Shown here one piece after another: positions 9,263 through 24,900 of a stretch of 64,000 bases of DNA. Within the stretch, counting starts at the first letter, position 1; each line of letters begins with the position of its first letter. Made by a program: the position numbers and the translations under genes. A model generated the notes under the pieces. It was given only the letters and a program-made list of their open reading frames with translations, had not been told where the DNA came from and made no database searches. The DNA lies in the NCBI RefSeq assembly GCF_050947335.1, contig NW_027473329.1, forward strand, positions 2,108,001-2,172,000, given 5' to 3'. The DNA comes from Megachile rotundata (Eukaryota; Arthropoda; Insecta; Hymenoptera; Megachilidae).

Positions 9263-12200
9263 TCGTACGATTCAGCCTCTAATTCGCACATATCCGCTGT
9301 AATTCGACTCTGTACTATCTAGTTATGTTAAGTTATCCTATCTGAGCACAATTCAACACCACAATGAACAATTTTGCTCGTTTTGAACGAATTTTGCTCA
9401 TTTTCGTACGATTCAGCCTCTAATTCGCACATATCCGCTGTAATTCGACTCTGTACTATCTACTCATGTTAAGTTATCCTATCTGAGCACAATTCAACAC
9501 CACAATGAACAATTTTGCTCGTTTTGCACGAATTATGCTCATTTTCGCACGATTCAGCCTGTAATTCGCACATATCCGCTGTAATTCGACTCTGTACTAT
9601 CTAGTCATGTTAAGTTATCGTAACTGAGCACAATTCAACACCACAATGAACAATTTTGCTCGTTTTGAACGAATTATGCTCATTTTCGCACGATTCAGCC
9701 TCTAATTCGCACATATCCGCTGTAATTCGACTCTGTACTATCTAGTTATGTTAAGTTATCCTATCTGAGCACAATTCAACACCACAATGAACAATTTTCT
9801 CGTTTTGCATGAATTATGCTCATTTTCGCACGATTCAGCCTCTAGTTCGCACATATCCGCTGTAATTCGACTCTGTACTATCTAGTTATGTTAAGTTATC
9901 CTATCTGACCACAATTCAACACCACAATGAACAATTTTGCTCGTTTTGCACGAATTATGCTCATTTTCGCACGATTCAGCCTCTAATTCGCACATATCCG
10001 CTGTAATTCGACTCTGTACTATCTAGTCATGTTAAGTTATCGTAACTGAGCACAATTCAACACCACAATGAACAATTTTGCTCGTTTTGCACGAATTATG
10101 CTTATTTTCGAACGATTCAGCCTCTAATTCGCACATATCCGCTGTAATTCGACTCTGTACTATCTAGTTATGTTAAGTTATCCTATCTGAGCACAATTCG
10201 ACACCACAATGAACAATTTTGCTCGTTTTGCACGAATTATGCTCATTTTCGCACGATTCAGCCTCTAATTCGCACATATCCGCTGGAATTCGACTCTGTA
10301 CTATCTAGTTATGTTAAGTTATCCTATCTGAGCACAATTCAACACCACAATGAACAATTTTGCTCGTTTTGCACGAATTTTGCTCATTTTCGCACGATTC
10401 AGCCTCTAGTTCGCACATATCCGCTGTAATTCGACTCTGTACTATCTAGTTATGTTAAGTTATCCTATCTGAGCACAATTCAACACCACAATGAACAATT
10501 TTCTCGTTTTGCACGAATTATGCTCATTTTCGCACGATTCAGCCTCTAGTTCGTACATATCCGCTGTAATTCGACTCTGTACTATCTAGTTATGTTAAGT
10601 TATCCTATCTGAGCACAATTCAACACCACAATGAACAATTTTGCTCGTTTTGCACGAATTATGCTCATTTTCGCACGATTCAGCCTCTAATTCGCACATA
10701 TCCGCTGTAATTCGACTCTGTACTATCTAATCATGTTAAGTTATCGTAACTGAGCACAATTCAACACCACAACGAACAATTTTGCTCGTTTTGCACGAAT
10801 TATGCTCACTTTCGAACGATTCAGCCTCTAATTCGCACATATCCGCTGTAATTCGACTCTGTACTATCTAGTTATGTTAAGTTATCCTATCTGAGCACAA
10901 TTCGACACCACAATGAACAATTTTGCTCGTTTTGCACGAATTATGCTCATTTTCGCACGATTCAGCCTCTAATTCGCACATATCCGCTGTAATTCGACTC
11001 TGTACTATCTAATCATGTTAAGTTATCGTAACTGAGCACAATTCAACACCACAACGAACAATTTTGCTCGTTTTGCACGAATTATGCTCACTTTCGAACG
11101 ATTCAGCCTCTAATTCGCACATATCCGCTGTAATTCGACTCTGTACTATCTAGTTATGTTAAGTTATCTTATCTGAGCACAATTCGACACCACAATGAAC
11201 AATTTTGCTCGTTTTGCACGAATTATGCTCATTTTCGCACGATTCAGCCTCTAATTCGCACCTATCCGCTGTAATTCGACTCTGTACTATCTAATCATGT
11301 TAAGTTATCGTAACTGAGCACAATTCAACACCACAATGAACAACTTTGCTCGTTTTGAACGAATTATGCTCATTTTCGCACGATTCAGCCTCTAATTCGC
11401 ACATATCCGCTGTAATTCGACTCTGTACTATCTAGTTATATTAAGTTATCCTATCTGAGCACAATTCAACACCACAATGAACAATTTTGCTCGTTTTGCA
11501 CGAATTATGCTCATTTTCGCACGATTCAGCCTCTAATTCGCACATATCCGCTGTAATTCGACTCTGTACTCTCTAGTCATGTTAAGTTATCGTAACTGAG
11601 CACAATTCAACACCACAATGAACAATTTTGCTCGTTTTGCACGAATTATGCTCATTTTCGCACGATTCAGCCTCTAATTCGCACATATCCGCTGTAATTC
11701 GACTCTGTACTATCTAGTCATGTTAAGTTATCGTAACTGAGCACAATTCAACACCACAATGAACAATTTTGCTCGTTTTGCACGAATTATGCTCATTTTC
11801 GCACGATTCAGCCTCTAATTCGCACATATCCGCTGCAATTCGACTCTGTACTATCTAGTTATGTTAAGTTATCCTATCTGAGCACAATTCAACACCACAA
11901 TGAACAATTTTGCTCGTTTTGCACGATTTATGCTCATTTTCGCACGATTCAGCCTCTAATTCGCACATATCCGCTGTAATTCGACTCTGTACTATCTACT
12001 CATGTTAAGTTATCGTAACTGAGCACAATTCAACACCACAATGAACAATTTTGCTCGTTTTGAACGAATTTTGCTCATTTTCGTACGATTCAGCCTCTAA
12101 TTCGCACATATCCGCTGTAATTCGACTCTGTACTATCTAGTTATGTTAAGTTATCCTATCTGAGCACAATTCAACACCACAATGAACAATTTTGCTCGTT

Positions 12201-15200
12201 TTGCACGAATTATGCTCATTTTCGCACGATTCAGCCTGTAATTCGCACATATCCGCTGTAATTCGACTCTGTACTATCTAGTCATGTTAAGTTATCGTAA
12301 CTGAGCACAATTCAACACCACAATGAACAATTTTGCTCGTTTTGAACGAATTATGCTCATTTTCGCACGATTCAGCCTCTAATTCGCACATATCCGCTGT
12401 AATTCGACTCTGTACTATCTAATCATGTTAAGTTATCGTAACTGAGCACAATTCAACACCACAACGAACAATTTTGCTCGTTTTGCACGAATTATGCTCA
12501 CTTTCGAACGATTCAGCCTCTAATTCGCACATATCCGCTGTAATTCGACTCTGTACTATCTAGTTATGTTAAGTTATCCTATCTGAGCACAATTCGACAC
12601 CACAATGAACAATTTTGCTCGTTTTGCACGAATTATGCTCATTTTCGCACGATTCAGCCTCTAATTCGCACATATCCGCTGTAATTCGACTCTGTACTAT
12701 CTAATCATGTTAAGTTATCGTAACTGAGCACAATTCAACACCACAACGAACAATTTTGCTCGTTTTGCACGAATTATGCTCACTTTCGAACGATTCAGCC
12801 TCTAATTCGCACATATCCGCTGTAATTCGACTCTGTACTATCTAGTTATGTTAAGTTATCCTATCTGAGCACAATTCGACACCACAATGAACAATTTTGC
12901 TCGTTTTGCACGAGTTATGCTCATTTTCGCACGATTCAGCCTCTAATTCGCACATATCCGCTGTAATTCGACTCTGTACTATCTAGTCATGTTAAGTTAT
13001 CGTAACTGAGCACAATTCAACACCACAATGAACAACTTTGCTCGTTTTGAACGAATTATGCTCATTTTCGCACGATTCAGCCTCTAATTCGCACATATCC
13101 GCTGTAATTCGACTCTGTACTATCTAGTTATATTAAGTTATCCTATCTGAGCACAATTCAACACCACAATGAACAATTTTGCTCGTTTTGCACGAATTAT
13201 GCTCATTTTCGCACGATTCAGCCTCTAATTCGCACATATCCGCTGTAATTCGACTCTGTACTCTCTAGTCATGTTAAGTTATCGTAACTGAGCACAATTC
13301 AACACCACAATGAACAATTTTGCTCGTTTTGCACGAATTATGCTCATTTTCGCACGATTCAGCCTCTAATTCGCACATATCCGCTGTAATTCGACTCAGT
13401 ACTATCTAGTCATGTTAAGTTATCGTAACTGAGCACAATTCAACACCACAATGAACAATTTTGCTCGTTTTGAACGAATTATGCTCATTTTCGCACGATT
13501 CAGCCTCTAATTCGCACATATCCGCTGCAATTCGACTCTGTACTATCTAGTTATGTTAAGTTATCCTATCTGAGCACAATTCAACACCACAATGAACAAT
13601 TTTGCTCGTTTTGCACGAATTTTGCTCGTTTTGAACGAATTTTGCTCATTTTCGAACGATTCAACCTCTAATTCGCACATATCCGCTGTAATTCGACTCT
13701 ATACTATCTAGTTATGTTAAGTTATCCTATCTGAGCACAATTCAACACCACAATGAACAATTTTGCTCGTTTTGCGCGAATTATGCTCATTTTCGCACGA
13801 TTCAGCCTCTAGTTCGCACATATCCGCTGTAATTCGACTCTGTACTATCTAGTTATGTTAAGTTATCCTATCTGAGCACAATTCAACACCACAATGAACA
13901 ATTTTGCTCGTTTTGCACGAATTTTGCTCATTTTCGCACGATTCAGCCTCTAGTTCGCACATATCCGCTGTAATTCGACTCTGTACTATCTAGTTATGTT
14001 AAGTTATCCTATCTGAGCACAATTCAACACCACAATGAACAATTTTCTCGTTTTGCACGAATTATGCTCATTTTCGCACGATTCAGCCTCTAGTTCGCAC
14101 ATATCCGCTGTAATTCGACTCTGTACTATCTAGTTATGTTAAGTTATCCTATCTGAGCACAATTCAACACCACAATGAACAATTTTGCTCGTTTTGCACG
14201 AATTATGCTCATTTTCGCACGATTCAGCCTCTAATTCGCACATATCCGCTGTAATTCGACTCTGTACTATCTAATCATGTTAAGTTATCGTAACTGAGCA
14301 CAATTCAACACCACAACGAACAATTTTGCTCGTTTTGCACGAATTATGCTCATTTTCGAACGATTCAGCCTCTAATTCGCACATATCCGCTGTAATTCGA
14401 CTCTGTACTATCTAGTTATGTTAAGTTATCCTATCTGAGCACAATTCGACACCACAATGAACAATTTTGCTTGTTTTGCACGAATTATGCTCATTTTCGC
14501 ACGATTCAGCCTCTAATTCGCACATATCCGCTGTAATTCGACTCTGTACTATCTAGTCATGTTAAGTTATCGTAACTGAGCACAATTCAACACCACAATG
14601 AACAATTTTGCTCGTTTTGCACGAATTATGCTCATTTTCGAACGATTCAGCCTCTAATTCGCACATATCCGCTGTAATTCGACTCTGTACTATCTAGTTA
14701 TGTTAAGTTATCCTATCTGAGCACAATTCGACACCACAATGAACAATTTTGCTCGTTTTGCACGAATTATGCTCATTTTCGCACGATTCAGCCTCTAATT
14801 CGCACATATCCGCTGTAATTCGACTCTGTACTATCTAGTTATGTTAAGTTATCCTATCTGAGCACAATTCAACACCACAATGAACAATTTTGCTCGTTTT
14901 GCACTAATTTTGCTCATTTTCGCACGATTCAGCCTCTAGTTCGCACATATCCGCTGTAATTCGACTCTGTACTACCTAGTTATGTTAAGTTATCCTATCT
15001 GAGCACAATTCAACACCACAATGAACAGTTTTCTCGTTTTGCACGAATTATGCTCATTTCCGCACGATTCAGCCTCTAGTTCGCACATATCCGCTGTAAT
15101 TCGACTCTGTACTATCTAGTTATGTTAAGTTATCCTATCTGAGCACAATTCAACACCACAATGAACAATTTTGCTCGTTTTGCACGAATTATGCTCATTT

Positions 15201-15904
15201 TCGCACGATTCAGCCTCTAATTCGCACATATCCGCTGTAATTCGACTCTGTACTATCTAATCATGTTAAGTTATCGTAACTGAGCACAATTCAACACCAC
15301 AACGAACAATTTTGCTCGTTTTGCACGAATTATGCTCATTTTCGAACGATTCAGCCTCTAATTCGCACATATCCGCTGTAATTCGACTCTGTACTATCTA
15401 GTTATGTTAAGTTATCCTATCTGAGCACAATTCGACACCACAATGAACAATTTTGCTTGTTTTGCACGAATTATGCTCATTTTCGCACGATTCAGCCTCT
15501 AATTCGCACATATCCGCTGTAATTCGACTCTGTACTATCTAGTCATGTTAAGTTATCGTAACTGAGCACAATTCAACACCACAATGAACAATTTTCTCGT
15601 TTTGCACGAATTATGCTCATATTCGCACGATTCAGCCTCTAATTCGCACATATCCCCTGTAATTCGACTCTGTACCTTCTAGTTATGTTAAGTTATCCTA
15701 TCTGAGCACAATTCAACACCACAATGAACAATTTTGCTCCTTTTGCACGAATTATGCTCATTTTCGCACGATTCAGCCTCTAATTCCCACATATCCGCTG
15801 TAATTCGACTCTGTACTATCTAGTCATGTTAAGTTATCGTAACTGAGCACAATTCAACACCACTATGAACAATTTTGCTCGTTTTGCACGAATTATGCTC
15901 ATTT
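9263..15904 (+). repeat. Block B satellite (mixed monomers, no simple HOR)
   Basis: About 47 monomers carry markers that are rare in HOR-A: TCGTACG starts, CTACTCATG (9461, 12000), CCTGTAATTCG (near 9559 and 12236), CTGACCACA (9905), ATGCTTATTTT (10098), CTAATCATG paired with CAACGAAC, and TGCTCACTTT. The block ends with TATCCCCTG (15651), TACCTTCTAG, TTTGCTCCTTTTG, AATTCCCAC and CACTATGAAC (15861). Most of these markers return in similar order between 42 and 50 kb, so this is a copy of a larger block rather than a local oddity. No short fixed period of monomer types is evident. Confidence 0.82.
10671..13612 (+). repeat. 1692-bp (12-monomer) tandem duplication in block B
   Basis: Markers recur exactly 1692 bp (12 x 141) apart: TGCTCACT at 10803 and 12495, again at 11085 and 12777, CAACTTTG at 11341 and 13033, TACTCTCTAG at 11567 and 13259, and CGCTGCAATT at 11831 and 13523. 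The left copy runs 10671-12362. The right copy runs from 12363 until the pattern diverges near 13612 at a 161-bp monomer. Each copy also contains a two-monomer (282-bp) duplication of the CTAATCATG / TGCTCACT pair, so that smaller event came first. Confidence 0.87.
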
Positions 15905-18900
15905 TCGCACGATTCAGCCTCTAATTCGCACATATCCGCTGTAATTCGACTCTGTACTATCTAGTTATGTTAAGTTATCGTAACTGAGCACAATTCAACA
16001 CCACAACGAACAATTTTGCTCGTTTTGCACGAATTATGCTCATTTTCGAACGATTCAGCCTCTAATTCGCACATATCCGCTGTAATTCGACTCTGTACTA
16101 TCTAGTTATGTTAAGTTATCCTATCTGAGCACAATTCGACACCACAATGAACAATTTTGCTCGTTTTGCACGAATTATGCTCATTTTCGCACGATTCAGC
16201 CTCTAATTCGCACATATCCGCTGTAATTCGACTCTGTACTATCTAGTTATGTTAAGTTATCCTATCTGAGCACAATTCAACACCACAATGAACAATTTTG
16301 CTCGTTTTGAACGAATTATGCTCATTTTCGCACGATTCAGCCTCTAATTCGCACATATCCGCTGTAATTGGACTCTGTACTATCTAGTTATGTTAAGTTA
16401 TCCTATCTGAGCACAATTCAACACCACAATGAACAATTTTGCTCGTTTTGCACGAATTATGCTCATTTTCGCACGATTCAGCCTCTAATTCGCACATATC
16501 CGCTGTAATTCGACTCTGTACTATCTAGTTATGTTAAGTTATCCTATCTGAGCACAATTCGACACCACAATGAACAATTTTGCTCGTTTTGAACGAATTT
16601 TGCTCATTCTCGAACGATTCAGCCTCTAATTCGCACATATCCGCTGTAATTCGACTCTGTACTATCTAGTTATGTTAAGTTATCCTATCTGAGCACAATT
16701 CAACACCACAATGAACAATTTTCTCGTTTTGCACGAATTATGCTCATATTCGCACGATTCAGCCTCTAGTTCGCACATATCCGCTGTAATTCGACTCTGT
16801 ACTATCTAGTTATGTTAAGTTATCCTATCTGAGCACAATTCGACACCACAATGAACAATTTTGCTCGTTTTGCACGAATTTTGCTCGTTTTGAACGAATT
16901 TTGCTCATTTTCGTACGATTCAGCCTCTAATTCGCACATATCCGCTGTAATTCGACTCTGTACTATCTAGTTATGTTAAGTTATCCTATCTGAGCACAAT
17001 TCAACACCACAATGAACAATTTTGCTCGTTTCGCACGAATTATGCTCATTTTCGCACGATTCAGCCTCTAATTCGCACATATCCGCTGTAATTCGACTCT
17101 GTACTATCTAGTCATGTGAAGTTATCGTAACTGAGCACAATTCAACACCACAATGAACAATTTTGCTCGTTTTGAACGAATTATGCTCATTTTCGCACGA
17201 TTCAGCCTCTAATTCGCACATATCCGCTGTAATTGGACTCTGTACTATCTAGTTATGTTAAGTTATCCTATCTGAGCACAATTCAACACCACAATGAACA
17301 ATTTTGCTCGTTTTGCACGAATTATGCTCATTTTCGCACGATTCAGCCTCTAATTCGCACATATCCGCTGTAATTCGACTCTGTACTATCTAGTCATGTT
17401 AAGTTATCGTAACTGAGCACAATTCAACACCACAATGAACAATTTTGCTCGTTTTGAACGAATTATGCTCATTTTCGCACGATTCAGCCTCTAATTCGCA
17501 CATATCCGCTGTAATTCGACTCTGTACTACCTAGTTATGTTAAGTTATCCTATCTGAGCACAATTCAACACCACAATGAACAATTTTCTCGTTTTGCACG
17601 AATTATGCTCATTTCCGCACGATTAAGCCTCTAGTTCGCACATATCCGCTGTAATTCGACTCTGTACTATCTAGTTATGTTAAGTTATCCTATTTGAGCA
17701 CAATTCAACACCACAATGAACAATTTTGCTCGTTTTGCACGAATTATGCTCATTTTCGCACGATTCAGCCTCTAATTCGCACATATCCGCTGTAATTCGA
17801 CTCTGTACTATCTAATCATGTTAAGTTATCGTAACTGAGCACAATTCAACACCACAACGAACAATTTTGCTCGTTTTGCACGAATTATGCTCATTTTCGA
17901 ACGATTCAGCCTCTAATTCGCACATATCCGCTGTAATTCGACTCTGTACTATCTAGTTATGTTAAGTTATCCTATCTGAGCACAATTCGACACCACAATG
18001 AACAATTTTGCTCGTTTTGCACGAATTATGCTCATTTTCGCACGATTCAGCCTCTAATTCGCACATATCCGCTGTAATTCGACTCTGTACTATCTAGTTA
18101 TGTTAAGTTATCCTATCTGAGCACAATTCAACACCACAATGAACAATTTTGCTCGTTTTGAACGAATTATGCTCATTTTCGCACGATTCAGCCTCTAATT
18201 CGCACATATCCGCTGTAATTGGACTCTGTACTATCTAGTTATGTTAAGTTATCCTATCTGAGCACAATTCAACACCACAATGAACAATTTTGCTCGTTTT
18301 GCACGAATTATGCTCATTTTCGCACGATTCAGCCTCTAATTCGCACATATCCGCTGTAATTCGACTCTGTACTATCTAGTTATGTTAAGTTATCCTATCT
18401 GAGCACAATTCGACACCACAATGAACAATTTTGCTCGTTTTGAACGAATTTTGCTCATTCTCGAACGATTCAGCCTCTAATTCGCACATATCCGCTGTAA
18501 TTCGACTCTGTACTATCTAGTTATGTTAAGTTATCCTATCTGAGCACAATTCAACACCACAATGAACAATTTTCTCGTTTTGCACGAATTATGCTCATAT
18601 TCGCACGATTCAGCCTCTAGTTCGCACATATCCGCTGTAATTCGACTCTGTACTATCTAGTTATGTTAAGTTATCCTATCTGAGCACAATTCGACACCAC
18701 AATGAACAATTTTGCTCGTTTTGCACGAATTTTGCTCGTTTTGAACGAATTTTGCTCATTTTCGTACGATTCAGCCTCTAATTCGCACATATCCGCTGTA
18801 ATTCGACTCTGTACTATCTAGTTATGTTAAGTTATCCTATCTGAGCACAATTCAACACCACAATGAACAATTTTGCTCGTTTCGCACGAATTATGCTCAT

Positions 18901-21900
18901 TTTCGCACGATTCAGCCTCTAATTCGCACATATCCGCTGTAATTCGACTCTGTACTATCTAGTCATGTGAAGTTATCGTAACTGAGCACAATTCAACACC
19001 ACAATGAACAATTTTGCTCGTTTTGAACGAATTATGCTCATTTTCGCACGATTCAGCCTCTAATTCGCACATATCCGCTGTAATTCGACTCTGTACTACC
19101 TAGTTATGTTAAGTTATCCTATCTGAGCACAATTCAACACCACAATGAACAATTTTCTCGTTTTGCACGAATTATGCTCATTTCCGCACGATTAAGCCTC
19201 TAGTTCGCACATATCCGCTGTAATTCGACTCTGTACTATCTAGTTATGTTAAGTTATCCTATTTGAGCACAATTCAACACCACAATGAACAATTTTGCTC
19301 GTTTTGCACGAATTATGCTCATTTTCGCACGATTCAGCCTCTAATTCGCACATATCCGCTGTAATTCGACTCTGTACTATCTAATCATGTTAAGTTATCG
19401 TAACTGAGCACAATTCAACACCACAACGAACAATTTTGCTCGTTTTGCACGAATTATGCTCATTTTCGAACGATTCAGCCTCTAATTCGCACATATCCGC
19501 TGTAATTCGACTCTGTACTATCTAGTTATGTTAAGTTATCCTATCTGAGCACAATTCGACACCACAATGAACAATTTTGCTCGTTTTGCACGAATTATGC
19601 TCATTTTCGCACGATTCAGCCTCTAATTCGCACATATCCGCTGTAATTCGACTCTGTACTATCTAGTTATGTTAAGTTATCCTATCTGAGCACAATTCAA
19701 CACCACAATGAACAATTTTGCTCGTTTTGAACGAATTATGCTCATTTTCGCACGATTCAGCCTCTAATTCGCACATATCCGCTGTAATTGGACTCTGTAC
19801 TATCTAGTTATGTTAAGTTATCCTATCTGAGCACAATTCAACACCACAATGAACAATTTTGCTCGTTTTGCACGAATTATGCTCATTTTCGCACGATTCA
19901 GCCTCTAATTCGCACATATCCGCTGTAATTCGACTCTGTACTATCTAGTTATGTTAAGTTATCCTATCTGAGCACAATTCGACACCACAATGAACAATTT
20001 TGCTCGTTTTGAACGAATTTTGCTCATTCTCGAACGATTCAGCCTCTAATTCGCACATATCCGCTGTAATTCGACTCTGTACTATCTAGTTATGTTAAGT
20101 TATCCTATCTGAGCACAATTCAACACCACAATGAACAATTTTCTCGTTTTGCACGAATTATGCTCATATTCGCACGATTCAGCCTCTAGTTCGCACATAT
20201 CCGCTGTAATTCGACTCTGTACTATCTAGTTATGTTAAGTTATCCTATCTGAGCACAATTCGACACCACAATGAACAATTTTGCTCGTTTTGCACGAATT
20301 TTGCTCGTTTTGAACGAATTTTGCTCATTTTCGTACGATTCAGCCTCTAATTCGCACATATCCGCTGTAATTCGACTCTGTACTATCTAGTTATGTTAAG
20401 TTATCCTATCTGAGCACAATTCAACACCACAATGAACAATTTTGCTCGTTTCGCACGAATTATGCTCATTTTCGCACGATTCAGCCTCTAATTCGCACAT
20501 ATCCGCTGTAATTCGACTCTGTACTATCTAGTCATGTGAAGTTATCGTAACTGAGCACAATTCAACACCACAATGAACAATTTTGCTCGTTTTGAACGAA
20601 TTATGCTCATTTTCGCACGATTCAGCCTCTAATTCGCACATATCCGCTGTAATTGGACTCTGTACTATCTAGTTATGTTAAGTTATCCTATCTGAGCACA
20701 ATTCAACACCACAATGAACAATTTTGCTCGTTTTGCACGAATTATGCTCATTTTCGCACGATTCAGCCTCTAATTCGCACATATCCGCTGTAATTCGACT
20801 CTGTACTATCTAGTCATGTTAAGTTATCGTAACTGAGCACAATTCAACACCACAATGAACAATTTTGCTCGTTTTGAACGAATTATGCTCATTTTCGCAC
20901 GATTCAGCCTCTAATTCGCACATATCCGCTGTAATTCGACTCTGTACTACCTAGTTATGTTAAGTTATCCTATCTGAGCACAATTCAACACCACAATGAA
21001 CAATTTTCTCGTTTTGCACGAATTATGCTCATTTCCGCACGATTAAGCCTCTAGTTCGCACATATCCGCTGTAATTCGACTCTGTACTATCTAGTTATGT
21101 TAAGTTATCCTATTTGAGCACAATTCAACACCACAATGAACAATTTTGCTCGTTTTGCACGAATTATGCTCATTTTCGCACGATTCAGCCTCTAATTCGC
21201 ACATATCCGCTGTAATTCGACTCTGTACTATCTAATCATGTTAAGTTATCGTAACTGAGCACAATTCAACACCACAACGAACAATTTTGCTCGTTTTGCA
21301 CGAATTATGCTCATTTTCGAACGATTCAGCCTCTAATTCGCACATATCCGCTGTAATTCGACTCTGTACTATCTAGTTATGTTAAGTTATCCTATCTGAG
21401 CACAATTCGACACCACAATGAACAATTTTGCTTGTTTTGCACGAATTATGATCATTTTCGCACGATTCAGCCTCTAATTCGCACATATCCGCTGTAATTC
21501 GACTCTGTACTATCTAGTCATGTTAAGTTATCGTAACTGAGCACAATTCAACACCACAATGAACAATTTTCTCGTTTTGCACGAATTATGCTCATATTCG
21601 CACGATTCAGCCTCTAATTCGCACATATCCCCTGTAATTCGACTCTGTACCTTCTAGTTATGTTAAGTTATCCTATCTGAGCACAATTCAACACCACAAT
21701 GAACAATTTTGCTCCTTTTGCACGAATTATGCTCATTTTCGCACGATTCAGCCTCTAATTCCCACATATCCGCTGTAATTCGACTCTGTACTATCTAGTC
21801 ATGTTAAGTTATCGTAACTGAGCACAATTCAACACCACTATGAACAATTTTGCTCGTTTTGCACGAATTATGCTCATTTTCGCACGATTCAGCCTCTAAT

Positions 21901-24900
21901 TCGCACATATCCGCTGTAATTCGACTCTGTACTATCTAGTTATGTTAAGTTATCGTAACTGAGCACAATTCAACACCACAACGAACAATTTTGCTCGTTT
22001 TGCACGAATTATGCTCATTTTCGAACGATTCAGCCTCTAATTCGCACATATCCGCTGTAATTCGACTCTGTACTATCTAGTTATGTTAAGTTATCCTATC
22101 TGAGCACAATTCGACACCACAATGAACAATTTTGCTCGTTTTGCACGAATTATGCTCATTTTCGCACGATTCAGCCTCTAATTCGCACATATCCGCTGTA
22201 ATTCGACTCTGTACTATCTAGTTATGTTAAGTTATCCTATCTGAGCACAATTCAACACCACAATGAACAATTTTGCTCGTTTTGAACGAATTATGCTCAT
22301 TTTCGCACGATTCAGCCTCTAATTCGCACATATCCGCTGTAATTGGACTCTGTACTATCTAGTTATGTTAAGTTATCCTATCTGAGCACAATTCAACACC
22401 ACAATGAACAATTTTGCTCGTTTTGCACGAATTATGCTCATTTTCGCACGATTCAGCCTCTAATTCGCACATATCCGCTGTAATTCGACTCTGTACTATC
22501 TAGTTATGTTAAGTTATCCTATCTGAGCACAATTCGACACCACAATGAACAATTTTGCTCGTTTTGAACGAATTTTGCTCATTCTCGAACGATTCAGCCT
22601 CTAATTCGCACATATCCGCTGTAATTCGACTCTGTACTATCTAGTTATGTTAAGTTATCCTATCTGAGCACAATTCAACACCACAATGAACAATTTTCTC
22701 GTTTTGCACGAATTATGCTCATATTCGCACGATTCAGCCTCTAGTTCGCACATATCCGCTGTAATTCGACTCTGTACTATCTAGTTATGTTAAGTTATCC
22801 TATCTGAGCACAATTCGACACCACAATGAACAATTTTGCTCGTTTTGCACGAATTTTGCTCGTTTTGAACGAATTTTGCTCATTTTCGTACGATTCAGCC
22901 TCTAATTCGCACATATCCGCTGTAATTCGACTCTGTACTATCTAGTTATGTTAAGTTATCCTATCTGAGCACAATTCAACACCACAATGAACAATTTTGC
23001 TCGTTTCGCACGAATTATGCTCATTTTCGCACGATTCAGCCTCTAATTCGCACATATCCGCTGTAATTCGACTCTGTACTATCTAGTCATGTGAAGTTAT
23101 CGTAACTGAGCACAATTCAACACCACAATGAACAATTTTGCTCGTTTTGAACGAATTATGCTCATTTTCGCACGATTCAGCCTCTAATTCGCACATATCC
23201 GCTGTAATTGGACTCTGTACTATCTAGTTATGTTAAGTTATCCTATCTGAGCACAATTCAACACCACAATGAACAATTTTGCTCGTTTTGCACGAATTAT
23301 GCTCATTTTCGCACGATTCAGCCTCTAATTCGCACATATCCGCTGTAATTCGACTCTGTACTATCTAGTCATGTTAAGTTATCGTAACTGAGCACAATTC
23401 AACACCACAATGAACAATTTTGCTCGTTTTGAACGAATTATGCTCATTTTCGCACGATTCAGCCTCTAATTCGCACATATCCGCTGTAATTCGACTCTGT
23501 ACTACCTAGTTATGTTAAGTTATCCTATCTGAGCACAATTCAACACCACAATGAACAATTTTCTCGTTTTGCACGAATTATGCTCATTTCCGCACGATTA
23601 AGCCTCTAGTTCGCACATATCCGCTGTAATTCGACTCTGTACTATCTAGTTATGTTAAGTTATCCTATTTGAGCACAATTCAACACCACAATGAACAATT
23701 TTGCTCGTTTTGCACGAATTATGCTCATTTTCGCACGATTCAGCCTCTAATTCGCACATATCCGCTGTAATTCGACTCTGTACTATCTAATCATGTTAAG
23801 TTATCGTAACTGAGCACAATTCAACACCACAACGAACAATTTTGCTCGTTTTGCACGAATTATGCTCATTTTCGAACGATTCAGCCTCTAATTCGCACAT
23901 ATCCGCTGTAATTCGACTCTGTACTATCTAGTTATGTTAAGTTATCCTATCTGAGCACAATTCGACACCACAATGAACAATTTTGCTCGTTTTGCACGAA
24001 TTATGCTCATTTTCGCACGATTCAGCCTCTAATTCGCACATATCCGCTGTAATTCGACTCTGTACTATCTAGTTATGTTAAGTTATCCTATCTGAGCACA
24101 ATTCAACACCACAATGAACAATTTTGCTCGTTTTGAACGAATTATGCTCATTTTCGCACGATTCAGCCTCTAATTCGCACATATCCGCTGTAATTGGACT
24201 CTGTACTATCTAGTTATGTTAAGTTATCCTATCTGAGCACAATTCAACACCACAATGAACAATTTTGCTCGTTTTGCACGAATTATGCTCATTTTCGCAC
24301 GATTCAGCCTCTAATTCGCACATATCCGCTGTAATTCGACTCTGTACTATCTAGTTATGTTAAGTTATCCTATCTGAGCACAATTCGACACCACAATGAA
24401 CAATTTTGCTCGTTTTGAACGAATTTTGCTCATTCTCGAACGATTCAGCCTCTAATTCGCACATATCCGCTGTAATTCGACTCTGTACTATCTAGTTATG
24501 TTAAGTTATCCTATCTGAGCACAATTCAACACCACAATGAACAATTTTCTCGTTTTGCACGAATTATGCTCATATTCGCACGATTCAGCCTCTAGTTCGC
24601 ACATATCCGCTGTAATTCGACTCTGTACTATCTAGTTATGTTAAGTTATCCTATCTGAGCACAATTCGACACCACAATGAACAATTTTGCTCGTTTTGCA
24701 CGAATTTTGCTCGTTTTGAACGAATTTTGCTCATTTTCGTACGATTCAGCCTCTAATTCGCACATATCCGCTGTAATTCGACTCTGTACTATCTAGTTAT
24801 GTTAAGTTATCCTATCTGAGCACAATTCAACACCACAATGAACAATTTTGCTCGTTTCGCACGAATTATGCTCATTTTCGCACGATTCAGCCTCTAATTC

